A stretch of DNA of 64,000 nt, from contig NZ_CADFGP010000031.1 in the NCBI RefSeq assembly GCF_902833905.1, forward strand, positions 1-64,000, read 5' to 3'. The stretch's first letter is position 1. Each line of letters opens with the position of its first letter. The DNA comes from Paraburkholderia tuberum STM678. Its GTDB lineage: Bacteria; Pseudomonadota; Gammaproteobacteria; Burkholderiales; Burkholderiaceae. The notes beneath the pieces are model-generated. The model was not told the origin of the DNA and did no database searches. It saw only the letters and a list, made by a program, of their open reading frames with translations. The position numbers and the translations under genes are program-made. Below are positions 56,833 through 64,000 of this stretch, piece by piece.

Positions 56833-56883
56833 AAGCTCCTCCACAAGACAGAACAAGTATAAGAGCTGCACTATCCAATAAAA

Positions 56884-57333
56884 CTAATTGAGGTAAATGT
56901 GCAGGGCCGCGGATAGAAGCGCCGCCAGGCAGGTCATGAAAATTGACGTGCCTATCGCCCCACGTGATAGCGCGCCAACCACGGACTCGGTCTGCCGGTG
57001 ATCGATAACGATGGCGAAGCCGTCCCGCCGCACCTTGAGTAAGCACGCCATCACGGCTATGGAACAGGCGAACGCCAAGCCGCAGAACCCAACGATCCCC
57101 AACGCAAGCATCGACGTCTCCACGCTGCCCTGCTCCAAGGCCATCACCGCCTCATAAATCGCGGCGGCGCAAAGTCCGATCGCACACCAGAACAGTTGCC
57201 CGTCCTTGACCGACGCCGCAATCATCGTCCTGGCAACGCGCCAGCCATACGCGGGCGCGACGAGCGCGAGCGTAAAGATCGGCCCGGCAATCGGCACCGC
57301 AAGGTTCAGCAACAGCCAGAAGAAAAGATTCAT
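56884..57333 (-). CDS. Hypothetical membrane protein, about four transmembrane helices
   Basis: A 149-residue protein with hydrophobic helices at about 4-30, 47-65, 75-97 and 125-146, and a short charged loop (VRRDGFAIVIDHRQTES). A strong GGGGAGGGG ribosome-binding site precedes ATG 57333. No family is recognised. The 43-residue membrane peptide lies 51 bp downstream, and the pair may form a unit. Confidence 0.75.
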   Translation of the reverse strand: MNLFFWLLLNLAVPIAGPIFTLALVAPAYGWRVARTMIAASVKDGQLFWCAIGLCAAAIYEAVMALEQGSVETSMLALGIVGFCGLAFACSIAVMACLLKVRRDGFAIVIDHRQTESVVGALSRGAIGTSIFMTCLAALLSAALHIYLN

Positions 57334-57445
57334 CCAAGCCCCTCCCCCGAGCGCCGCAACGTTCCGTCAAGCACACGATCGTAGCGTCGCGCCGCGGCAT
57401 CGAACATTCGGCCGGACGGTCGGGTCTGCCTGATACTCAGGGCAA

Positions 57446-57482
57446 CAAAAAAGCCCGCCGGGAACACATCCCGGCGGGCTTC
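57446..57482 (-). terminator. Terminator after the Cys/Met-metabolism PLP gene
   Basis: A perfect 12-bp stem (57451-57462 with 57470-57481) and, on the minus strand, a T6 run. It lies 33 bp beyond the stop of the PLP enzyme gene. Confidence 0.88.
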
Positions 57483-57514
57483 TCGAACAACGTGTCGAAC
57501 AGGGCTAACGCGTG

Positions 57515-58699
57515 TTAAGCCAGCTTGGCCAGGCTCTGCTCGATATCCGCACACAGGTCCGCCTCGTCTTCCAGACCGATATAGAAGCGCACCAACGTGC
57601 CGCGACGCGGCCACTGCGCCGCAGTGCGCATCGACGCGATGTCGTACGGCATCGCGAGGCTATGCGCGCCGCCCCAGCTCCAGCCGAGCGAAAACAGTTC
57701 GAGCGACTCGCAAAACGTGTCGATCCGCGCCGCGCTGTACCGTTCGTCGAACACCACCGAGAACAGTCCGCCCGCGCCGCTGAAATCGCGCTTGTACACT
57801 TCGTGCCCCGGACAGTCACCGAGCGCCGGATGCAACACCGCGACGACTTCCGGCCGGCTCTTCAACCACGTCGCGAGCGACAGCGCCACGCGATCGTGCT
57901 GCGCGAAACGCAACTGCATACTCGGCAGGCTGCGCAGGATCAGCGAGCAGTCGTCCGAGGACACGCCGATGCCCATGCGCATGCGCGCCGCCTTCAGCTT
58001 CACATGCACGTCGTGGTCGACCGTGATCGTCGCGCCCATCAGCACGTCGCCGCCGCCCGATTGGTATTTGGTCAGCGCCTGCACCGAGATGTCGACGCCG
58101 TGGTCGAACGGCCGGAACGCGAGGCCCGCGGACCACGTGTTGTCGATCGCGGTGACGACCTTGCGCGCGCGCGCCGCCGCCGTGATGGCCGGTACGTCGG
58201 GCACTTCCATCGTCACCGAGCCGGGCGCCTCGATCCAGATCAGGCGCGTGTTCGGCTGGATCAGACTGGCGATGCCCGCGCCGATCAGCGGATCGTAGTA
58301 GCGCGCCGTGATACCGAAATCGCGCGCGAGCCAGTCGCCGTGGTCGCGGTTCGGCGAGTACACGTTATCGGGAATCAGCACGTCGTCGCCGGCCTTCACG
58401 AGGCCGAAGTAGACGTTCGAGATCGACGACAGCCCCGACGGCTGCAGCAGCGCATGATTGCCGCCCTCGATCGCGGCGAGGCGCTGAGCGAGCGCGATCT
58501 GCGTCGGCGTCGCATGCAGGCCGTAGCGCCATTGCGCGTCGTTTTTCCAGTCGAGCGCGCGCATCGCGGCGAGGTCGGGAAACACCACCGTCGACGCGCG
58601 CGTGACGGGCGTCGAGAACGATTCGAAGCCCGGCGTGATCTGGTCCTCGGCACGCACGATGCGGGTCTGCAGGCCATGTTTGAATTTGGATTCAGTCAT
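57515..58699 (-). CDS. metC: Cystathionine beta-lyase (Cys/Met-metabolism PLP enzyme)
   Basis: A 394-residue fold-type I PLP enzyme. Lys211 in ALTKYQSGGGDVLMG binds PLP. The neighbours WRYGLHATPT (residues 57-66) and DNTWSAGLAF are typical of MetC. It should cleave cystathionine to homocysteine, pyruvate and ammonia. The start at 58699 (MTESKFKHG) is preferred; an in-frame ATG at 58720 is possible. Cystathionine gamma-lyase or a related C-S lyase is the alternative. Confidence 0.9.
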   Translation of the reverse strand: MTESKFKHGLQTRIVRAEDQITPGFESFSTPVTRASTVVFPDLAAMRALDWKNDAQWRYGLHATPTQIALAQRLAAIEGGNHALLQPSGLSSISNVYFGLVKAGDDVLIPDNVYSPNRDHGDWLARDFGITARYYDPLIGAGIASLIQPNTRLIWIEAPGSVTMEVPDVPAITAAARARKVVTAIDNTWSAGLAFRPFDHGVDISVQALTKYQSGGGDVLMGATITVDHDVHVKLKAARMRMGIGVSSDDCSLILRSLPSMQLRFAQHDRVALSLATWLKSRPEVVAVLHPALGDCPGHEVYKRDFSGAGGLFSVVFDERYSAARIDTFCESLELFSLGWSWGGAHSLAMPYDIASMRTAAQWPRRGTLVRFYIGLEDEADLCADIEQSLAKLA

Positions 58700-58783
58700 G
58701 TGAAGCTCGGTGAAAAACATAGTCAAGCGAGCCTGAAGCAACGGCCGCGCTGCGCGATTCCGGATGCCCGGCGCGCGTGCGCA

Positions 58784-59461
58784 TCAGTAGCCCGTTTGCA
58801 GGTTGCTGACGCCGCCCACTGGGTGCCCGCCGGCAGCGGGTGCCGGCGCGGGAGCCGCCGCGCCGTTGGCCCCGGCCGGTTGCGGTGAGGGGGCTGCAGG
58901 CCTCGTCGCCGCACCGCCGGCCGAACCGGCCAACGGCACCGCCTGCCCTGCCGCCAGCGGCTTCAGGTTGAATTCCTGAGGGTTCGAATCGTCGACGTTC
59001 ATGCGGTCGCCTTCGAGCGAGCCGTCCGCCGCGAACTTGCCGACCCAGTTGCCGGTGATATGCGTGCCGTCGTTCGATTCCTCGACTTCGAGCGTATCGC
59101 CGTCGCGATCGCCGGCGATCAGAATCACCTCGCCGCTATCGGTGTACTGATACTCGCCGTGCACGCCAGATGGATCGTCGGTCTTGGGCCCGAGCCGCAG
59201 CACGATCGGCCGCGCGCCGAGCGTGCCCACGTAGCGCGGAAACTTCGCGAACTCGGGGCTCGGTTTCAGCGGCAACTGGATCGGCGGCGGCGCGGCCAGT
59301 TCCTTGACCGCATCGCTTTCCGCCCACGCCTGCGACGGCATCCACAGCACCGTGCCCGTACACAACAGCGCGGCGGCGCTCACCACCACGCCGGCGCGCC
59401 GGCGCAAGGCGTGCGTTGCCGTGCGGGTTGCCGAACCCTTCGTCACTTTCGCTTCCTGCAT
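58784..59461 (-). CDS. Conserved secreted hypothetical protein
   Basis: A 225-residue protein with a long N-terminal region containing a signal peptide (hydrophobic helix about 23-40, cleavage after AWA near residue 47). A beta-rich domain follows (YVGTLGARPIVLRLG, DSGEVILIAGDRDGDTLEVEES), then a Pro/Ala/Gly-rich tail ending QTGY. Function unknown. It lies 84 bp upstream of metC and follows bktB in the same direction. Confidence 0.72.
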   Translation of the reverse strand: MQEAKVTKGSATRTATHALRRRAGVVVSAAALLCTGTVLWMPSQAWAESDAVKELAAPPPIQLPLKPSPEFAKFPRYVGTLGARPIVLRLGPKTDDPSGVHGEYQYTDSGEVILIAGDRDGDTLEVEESNDGTHITGNWVGKFAADGSLEGDRMNVDDSNPQEFNLKPLAAGQAVPLAGSAGGAATRPAAPSPQPAGANGAAAPAPAPAAGGHPVGGVSNLQTGY

Positions 59462-59524
59462 CCCGTCGATCCTTGTTGCTGGTTCCTGCTTGCTACCTAT
59501 GTCGCGCCGGCCTGCCGTACGCGC

Positions 59525-60709
59525 TCACAGACGCTCGAAAATCGCCGCGATCCCCTGCCCGCCGCCGATGCACATCGTGACGAGTGCATAGCGCCCGCCG
59601 ATGCGCTGCAGCTCGTACAGCGCCTTCACGGTGATCAGCGCGCCGGTCGCGCCGATCGGATGGCCGAGCGAAATGCCCGAGCCGTTCGGATTGACCTTGG
59701 CCGGATCGAAGCCGAGCTCCTTGCTGACCGCGCAGGCCTGCGCGGCGAAGGCCTCGTTGGCCTCGATCACGTCGAGATCGGCGACCGTGAGACCCGCCCG
59801 CTCGAGCGCCTTGCGACTCGCCGGCACCGGGCCGATGCCCATGTACGCGGGATCGACGCCCGCATGCGCGTACGACACGAGTCGCGCCAACGGCTTCACG
59901 CCGCGCCGCTCGGCGACGCTACGCTCCATCAGCACGACGGCCGCGGCCGCGTCGTTGATGCCCGACGCGTTGCCCGCCGTCACCGTGCCGTTGTCCTTCA
60001 CGAACACCGGCTTCAGCTTCGAGAAGTCTTCCGCGGTTGCGTTCAGCCGCGCGTGCTCGTCGGTGTCGAACACGACGTCGCCCTTCTTCGACGCAATCGT
60101 GATCGGCAGAATCTGTTCCTTGAAGTAGCCGCTCGTGATCGCGTGGGCCGCGCGACGATGCGACTCGAGCGCGAGCGCGTCCTGCGCGTCGCGCGAGATC
60201 TCGTACTTGCGCGCGACGTTCTCGGCGGTCACGCCCATGTGGATCGACTGGAAAGGATCGTTGAGCGCGCCGACCATCATGTCGACGAGACGCGCGTCGC
60301 CCATGCGCTGTCCGAAGCGCGCGGCCGGCATCGAGTAAGGCGCGCGGCTCATGTTTTCAGCGCCGCCGCCGATCGCGATATCGGCATCGCCGAGCAGCAC
60401 GCTTTGCGCGGCCGACACGATGGCCTGCAAGCCCGAGCCGCACAGCCGGTTCACGGTCAGCGCGGGCGTATGCTGCGCGACCCCGCCGTTGATTGCCGCG
60501 ACGCGCGCGAGATACATGTCTTTCGGCTCGGTGTGCACGACGTTGCCGAACACGACGTGTTCGACTTCGTCGCCCGACACGCTCGCGCGCTCGAGCACTT
60601 CGCGCACCACGCGCGCGCCGAGGTCGGTCGGCGCGAAATCCTTCAGGCTGCCGCCGAACGTGCCGATTGCCGTGCGCACACCACTTACCACCACTACGTC
60701 CCGTTGCAT
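59525..60709 (-). CDS. bktB: Beta-ketothiolase BktB (acetyl-CoA C-acyltransferase)
   Basis: A 394-residue thiolase. The active-site Cys90 is in NRLCGSGLQ, His350 in GHPIGATG and Cys380 in CIGGGQG. The sequence tracks Cupriavidus BktB closely, including VVVSGVRTAIGTFGGSLKD. BktB condenses acetyl-CoA with acetyl- or propionyl-CoA, supplying C4 and C5 units for polyhydroxyalkanoate. It is probably co-transcribed with the upstream kinase and rimO. A general acetyl-CoA acetyltransferase is the alternative. Confidence 0.95.
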   Translation of the reverse strand: MQRDVVVVSGVRTAIGTFGGSLKDFAPTDLGARVVREVLERASVSGDEVEHVVFGNVVHTEPKDMYLARVAAINGGVAQHTPALTVNRLCGSGLQAIVSAAQSVLLGDADIAIGGGAENMSRAPYSMPAARFGQRMGDARLVDMMVGALNDPFQSIHMGVTAENVARKYEISRDAQDALALESHRRAAHAITSGYFKEQILPITIASKKGDVVFDTDEHARLNATAEDFSKLKPVFVKDNGTVTAGNASGINDAAAAVVLMERSVAERRGVKPLARLVSYAHAGVDPAYMGIGPVPASRKALERAGLTVADLDVIEANEAFAAQACAVSKELGFDPAKVNPNGSGISLGHPIGATGALITVKALYELQRIGGRYALVTMCIGGGQGIAAIFERL

Positions 60710-60796
60710 CGCTTGTCCCTCCTGTTGTCTCTCCAGTCTGCCTGGATGATTGCACCAGCGCGGGCCATGCTGCGCCGCGCGCGGCTTACGTAAAAC

Positions 60797-61747
60797 CTAG
60801 TTCGCCAGCCGCCGCTCGACTGTCTCGCGCGACGGAATCGGCGCGACCGCGCCATAACCTTGCGTGGACAGCGCGGCGGCAACGTTCGCGTAGCGCGCGG
60901 CGGCAAATGGATCGTCGCCCGCGACGATGCGCGCGATGAAGGCGCCGCCGAAGCAGTCGCCGGCGCCGGTTGCATCGACCGCGTCGACGACATGGCCCGG
61001 CACGACGCGCCGCTCGTTCGGCGTCGCGATATACGAGCCGTCCTTGCCGAGCTTCAGCGCGACCACGCCCGGACCATGCGACAGCAGAAAATCGACGATC
61101 TCGTCACGGCCGGTCAGCCCCGTCAGTTCGGTCACATCGTCCCAGCTCGGCAGGCAGATGTCAGTCTGGCGGATCGCCTCGAGCATCACCGCGCGCGCCC
61201 GCGCCAGCGGCCACAGCTTAAGACGCAGATTGGTGTCGAAGCTCACGCGCGCGCCATTCGCGCGCGCATGCGCGATCGCTTCGAGCGCGGCGTCGCAGGC
61301 GCTGACGCTGATCGCGAGACTGATGCCGGACAGATGGACGACCTTCGCCGCCGCGAGCGCGTCGCGCGGCAGATCGGCGGGTGCATAGCGGCTCGCCGCC
61401 GAGCCCGCGCGCAGATAGTCGAACGCGTGGCCGTTGGGGCCGTGAGACACGAAATAGACGCCGGTCGACGCTTGCGCATCGATGCGCACGAACGACGTGT
61501 CGACCTGCTCGCGCTCCCACAGATCGACCAGCAGGCGTCCGAAATGATCGGCGCCGACCGCCGACACGAAGCCGGTCCTCGCACCCTGGCGCGCGGCCGC
61601 GATGCAGAAGTTCGACGTGTCGCCGCCGAAGCCTTGCAGGTAGTTCGGTTGATCCTTCGCCGACTGGTTGAATTCGATCATCGCCTCGCCGAGCGCGAGG
61701 ATGTCCGGTGTGTGAGCTTCAGGCTGTGCGGCCGCGCTGTGCGTCAT
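60797..61747 (-). CDS. PfkB-family sugar kinase, 2-keto-3-deoxygluconate kinase-like
   Basis: A 316-residue ribokinase-family enzyme. The C-terminal signature DAVDATGAGDCFGGAF carries the catalytic Asp, and the N-terminal GEAMIEFNQ and GFGGDTSNFCIAAARQG match KDG kinases. It likely phosphorylates 2-keto-3-deoxygluconate or a related sugar acid. It starts 3 bp after the rimO stop, so it is co-transcribed with it; no hexuronate or Entner-Doudoroff genes are next to it. Confidence 0.87.
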   Translation of the reverse strand: MTHSAAAQPEAHTPDILALGEAMIEFNQSAKDQPNYLQGFGGDTSNFCIAAARQGARTGFVSAVGADHFGRLLVDLWEREQVDTSFVRIDAQASTGVYFVSHGPNGHAFDYLRAGSAASRYAPADLPRDALAAAKVVHLSGISLAISVSACDAALEAIAHARANGARVSFDTNLRLKLWPLARARAVMLEAIRQTDICLPSWDDVTELTGLTGRDEIVDFLLSHGPGVVALKLGKDGSYIATPNERRVVPGHVVDAVDATGAGDCFGGAFIARIVAGDDPFAAARYANVAAALSTQGYGAVAPIPSRETVERRLAN

Positions 61748-61750
61748 CGC

Positions 61751-63136
61751 TTAGACCTCGCCCCACAAATCGTGGCCGTCCGCGCCGGTGATCTTCACCG
61801 ATACGAAATCGCCGACCTTGTAGCGCTTCGACGCCTTGGCGGACGGCGCGATATAGACGACGCCGTCGATCTCCGGCGCATCCGCCGCGGTGCGGCCGAT
61901 GCCGCCGTCCGCGTTGATTTCGTCAACGAGCACCTTCAGTGTCTTGCCGACCTTCCTCGCGATGCGCTTGGCCGACATCTGCTCGGCCACTTCCATGAAG
62001 CGCGCGCGACGTTCCTCACGCACTTCATCGGGCAGCGCGCCGTCGAGTTCATTCGCGCTCGCGCCTTCGACCGGCGAATACGCGAAACAGCCGACGCGAT
62101 CGAGCTCCGCCTCGCGGATGAAATCGAGCAGTGTCTCGAACTGCTCTTCGGTCTCGCCCGGAAAGCCGGCGATGAACGTGCTGCGGATCGTCAGATCGGG
62201 GCAGGTCTCGCGCCAGGCCTTGACGCGCTCCCTCACCTTCTCGGCGTTGGCCGGGCGCTTCATGCGCTTCAGCACTTCCGGATGTGCGTGCTGGAACGGC
62301 ACGTCGAGATACGGCAGCACGTGGCCCTTGTACGGACCCTCGGCCATCATCGGAATCACTTCGTCGACGCTCGGATACGGATACACGTAATGCAGGCGCA
62401 CCCACGCACCATATTGCGCGGCGAGTTCGCCGAGCGCGGCGACCAGATCCGTCATGCGCGTCTTGATCGGCTTGCCGTTCCAGAAACCGGTGCGGTATTT
62501 GACGTCGACGCCATATGCGCTCGTGTCCTGCGAGATCACGAGCAGTTCCTTCACGCCGGACTTGAACAGGTTCTCCGCTTCGAGCATCACTTCCGCGACC
62601 GGGCGCGACACCAGATCGCCGCGCATCGACGGGATGATGCAGAACGTGCAGCGGTGATTGCAGCCTTCGGAAATCTTCAGGTACGCGTAGTGGCGCGGCG
62701 TGAGCTTGACGCCCGCGGCGGGCACCAGATCGACGAACGGATCGTGCGGCTTCGGCAGATGGCTGTGCACCGCCTGCATCACCTCGCCGAGCGCGTGCGG
62801 GCCGGTCACCGCGAGCACCTTCGGATGCACTTCCTCGATCAGCCCCGAGCCGCTCGCACTCTTCTTCGCACCGAGGCAACCGGTGACGATCACCTTGCCG
62901 TTTTCGTTGAGCGCTTCGCCGATCGCGTCGAGGCTTTCCTGCACGGCTTCGTCGATGAAGCCGCAGGTGTTGACGACCACGAGGTCCGCGCCGTCATAGG
63001 TGCCGGAGATTTCGTAGCCTTCGGCGCGCAACTGGGTGATGATCTGCTCGGAATCGACGAGGGCCTTGGGGCAGCCGAGGGATACTATACCTATACGAGG
63101 CGATTCGGACGGCTTGAGGCTGTGCGGCTTAGACAT
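61751..63136 (-). CDS. rimO: Ribosomal protein S12 methylthiotransferase RimO
   Basis: A 461-residue radical-SAM enzyme that adds a methylthio group to Asp88-equivalent of S12. The N-terminal UPF0004 domain has cluster Cys in SLGCPK, NTCGF and TGCLG, the radical-SAM motif is CNHRCTFC, and the TRAM domain is C-terminal. The first ~20 codons (MSKPHSLKPSESPRIGIV) look atypical, with several rare codons (ATA twice, GTA) and lower GC, and no Shine-Dalgarno sequence precedes the ATG. A serine recombinase gene starts 16 bp away on the other strand. I infer that an integrated element has replaced the original 5' end. Confidence 0.95.
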   Translation of the reverse strand: MSKPHSLKPSESPRIGIVSLGCPKALVDSEQIITQLRAEGYEISGTYDGADLVVVNTCGFIDEAVQESLDAIGEALNENGKVIVTGCLGAKKSASGSGLIEEVHPKVLAVTGPHALGEVMQAVHSHLPKPHDPFVDLVPAAGVKLTPRHYAYLKISEGCNHRCTFCIIPSMRGDLVSRPVAEVMLEAENLFKSGVKELLVISQDTSAYGVDVKYRTGFWNGKPIKTRMTDLVAALGELAAQYGAWVRLHYVYPYPSVDEVIPMMAEGPYKGHVLPYLDVPFQHAHPEVLKRMKRPANAEKVRERVKAWRETCPDLTIRSTFIAGFPGETEEQFETLLDFIREAELDRVGCFAYSPVEGASANELDGALPDEVREERRARFMEVAEQMSAKRIARKVGKTLKVLVDEINADGGIGRTAADAPEIDGVVYIAPSAKASKRYKVGDFVSVKITGADGHDLWGEV

Positions 63137-63152
63137 TTGAAAGGAAGTGGGA
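63060..63152. other. Candidate element-chromosome junction in the 5' end of rimO
   Basis: Core-like rimO sequence (SLGCPKALVDSEQ) begins near 63060-63078. To its right come about 60 bp of AT-richer, rare-codon sequence with alternating TATA words, then the 16-bp gap and the recombinase start. This is where an attL/attR core would be expected. The exact crossover cannot be placed without the other end. Confidence 0.45.
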
Positions 63153-64000
63153 ATGGCAGCAAAGCCGAGAGTTTACAGCTATTTGCGGTTCTCCGACCCA
63201 AAACAAGCATCGGGAAGTAGCGCTGAGCGGCAACAAGAGTATGCCGCTCGATGGGCTGCAGAGCGAGAACTGGCGCTCGATGCGACCCTTTCACTTCGGG
63301 ACGAAGGGCTGTCGGCTTACCATCACCGCCATGTCCGGCAGGGCGCGTTAGGCGTGTTCCTCCGCGCCGTCGAGGACGGCCAGGTATCAGCCGGCTCCGT
63401 CCTCGTCGTCGAGGGCTTGGATCGCCTCAGCCGCGCCGAGCCAATCCAGGCCCAAGCGCAACTTGCACAGATTATTAATGCCGGCATCACCGTTGTTACC
63501 GCAAGCGACGGCCGTGAGTACAACCGGGAGCGCCTGAAGGCGCAACCGATGGACCTAGTGTACAGCCTGCTGGTGATGATTTGCGCTCACGAAGAATCAG
63601 ATACGAAAAGTAAACGCGTCAAGGCGGCGATCCGGCGTCACTGTCAGGGCTGGATCGCCGGAACGTGGCGTTCGCCCATCCGCGTTGGAAAGGACCCTCA
63701 ATGGGTCCGAGAGTCCGGCGACGGAAGGTTCGAGCTCATACCTGAGCGCGCGAACGCGGTGCGGTTGGTAATTCAGATGTTCCGCCAAGGGAATGGTGCG
63801 GTCCATGTGGTGCGTGAACTGTCGGAGCGCGGACTAAAAATAAGCGAGTCCGGCCTTACCCACTCGTCGCACATATACAAGCTGCTGGCGAACCGCATGC
63901 TGCTCGGAGAGAAGTCAGTCGAGGTCGACGGCGAAGTGTTTCGGTTACCCGTGGGGTCGCTACTTCTGGAAGCCCGTTACCATGACGAAGCTGTGCGGTA
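63153..64000 (+). CDS. Large serine recombinase (site-specific integrase), truncated by window end
   Basis: At least 282 residues are encoded before the window ends. The N-terminal resolvase domain shows the nucleophile Ser14 (YSYLRFSDPKQ), DEGLSAYH and VEGLDRLSRA. A helical segment and a Recombinase-type domain begin near residue 150 (EESDTKSKRVKAAIRR), with HSSHIYKLLANRMLLGE further on. Such enzymes integrate phages or genomic islands at att sites. A strong AAGGAAGTGGGA ribosome-binding site precedes ATG 63153. Codon use is less GC-biased than in neighbours (GTTGTT, ATTATTAAT, CTAAAAATAAG), in keeping with a mobile element. No stop is seen. Confidence 0.92.
   Translation, partial: MAAKPRVYSYLRFSDPKQASGSSAERQQEYAARWAAERELALDATLSLRDEGLSAYHHRHVRQGALGVFLRAVEDGQVSAGSVLVVEGLDRLSRAEPIQAQAQLAQIINAGITVVTASDGREYNRERLKAQPMDLVYSLLVMICAHEESDTKSKRVKAAIRRHCQGWIAGTWRSPIRVGKDPQWVRESGDGRFELIPERANAVRLVIQMFRQGNGAVHVVRELSERGLKISESGLTHSSHIYKLLANRMLLGEKSVEVDGEVFRLPVGSLLLEARYHDEAVR

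Noticed and set aside
57515..63136. Treating the metC-bktB-kinase-rimO stretch as part of the mobile element
   Set aside because: GC content, codon usage and gene content are core-like; the foreign signal starts only at the rimO 5' end.

Overview
The window is a high-GC (about 65%) chromosomal stretch whose proteins and gene order fit Burkholderia sensu lato, most likely Paraburkholderia (Betaproteobacteria). Pointers are the block tig-clpP-clpX-lon-hupB-tRNA-Val-tRNA-Asp-ppiD, the ispD/ispF pair, a BktB-type thiolase and many family-typical proteins. Genus and species are inferred; no rRNA is present. Most of the window is core housekeeping DNA. The unusual material is at the two edges and in a few decayed loci.

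Layout. 1-110: 3' end of a group II (class C type) intron abutting the purL 3' end. 189-11.7 kb: purL (with an in-frame tandem repeat), a DadA-like oxidoreductase, the NAD(P)HX repair enzyme, pgi, an orphan LolD/YbbA-like ATPase divergent from tesA, and a small lipoprotein. 11.8-21 kb: protein quality control on the minus strand (ppiD, two tRNAs, hupB, lon, clpX, clpP, tig), with separate terminators after lon, clpX and tig. 21.5-26.7 kb: glycerate kinase, a MarR regulator, tRNA-Leu, a squalene-synthase-fold protein without the usual metal-binding Asp motifs, and a decayed DUF1800/DUF1501 locus. 27-37.7 kb: ompR-envZ, ahpC, ispF-ispD, mfd, argE, a threonine dehydratase-like gene and mscL. 37.8-41.7 kb: two sensor kinases flanking a gutted response-regulator gene. 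42-50 kb: an orphan gene, an AsmA-like protein, a FetAB-type exporter, a DUF6013-like secreted protein, and a divergent quinone-reductase/LysR pair. 49.8-54.1 kb: ku and ligD (bacterial NHEJ) with a small hydrophilic ORF downstream. 54.3-63.1 kb: a P450, serB, two small membrane proteins, a Cys/Met-metabolism PLP enzyme, bktB, a KDG-kinase-like gene and rimO. 63153-64000: start of a large serine recombinase that runs off the window, divergent from rimO with a 16-bp gap.

Functional groups: Tig/ClpXP/Lon/PpiD handle folding and proteolysis; IspD/IspF belong to the MEP isoprenoid route; Mfd and Ku-LigD are DNA repair; OmpR-EnvZ and MscL serve envelope and osmotic responses. The best leads for novelty are the mobile-element junction that appears to have replaced the 5' end of rimO, the REP-like repeat translated inside PurL, the metal-motif-less squalene-synthase paralogue, and several decayed genes that still show how they were lost.
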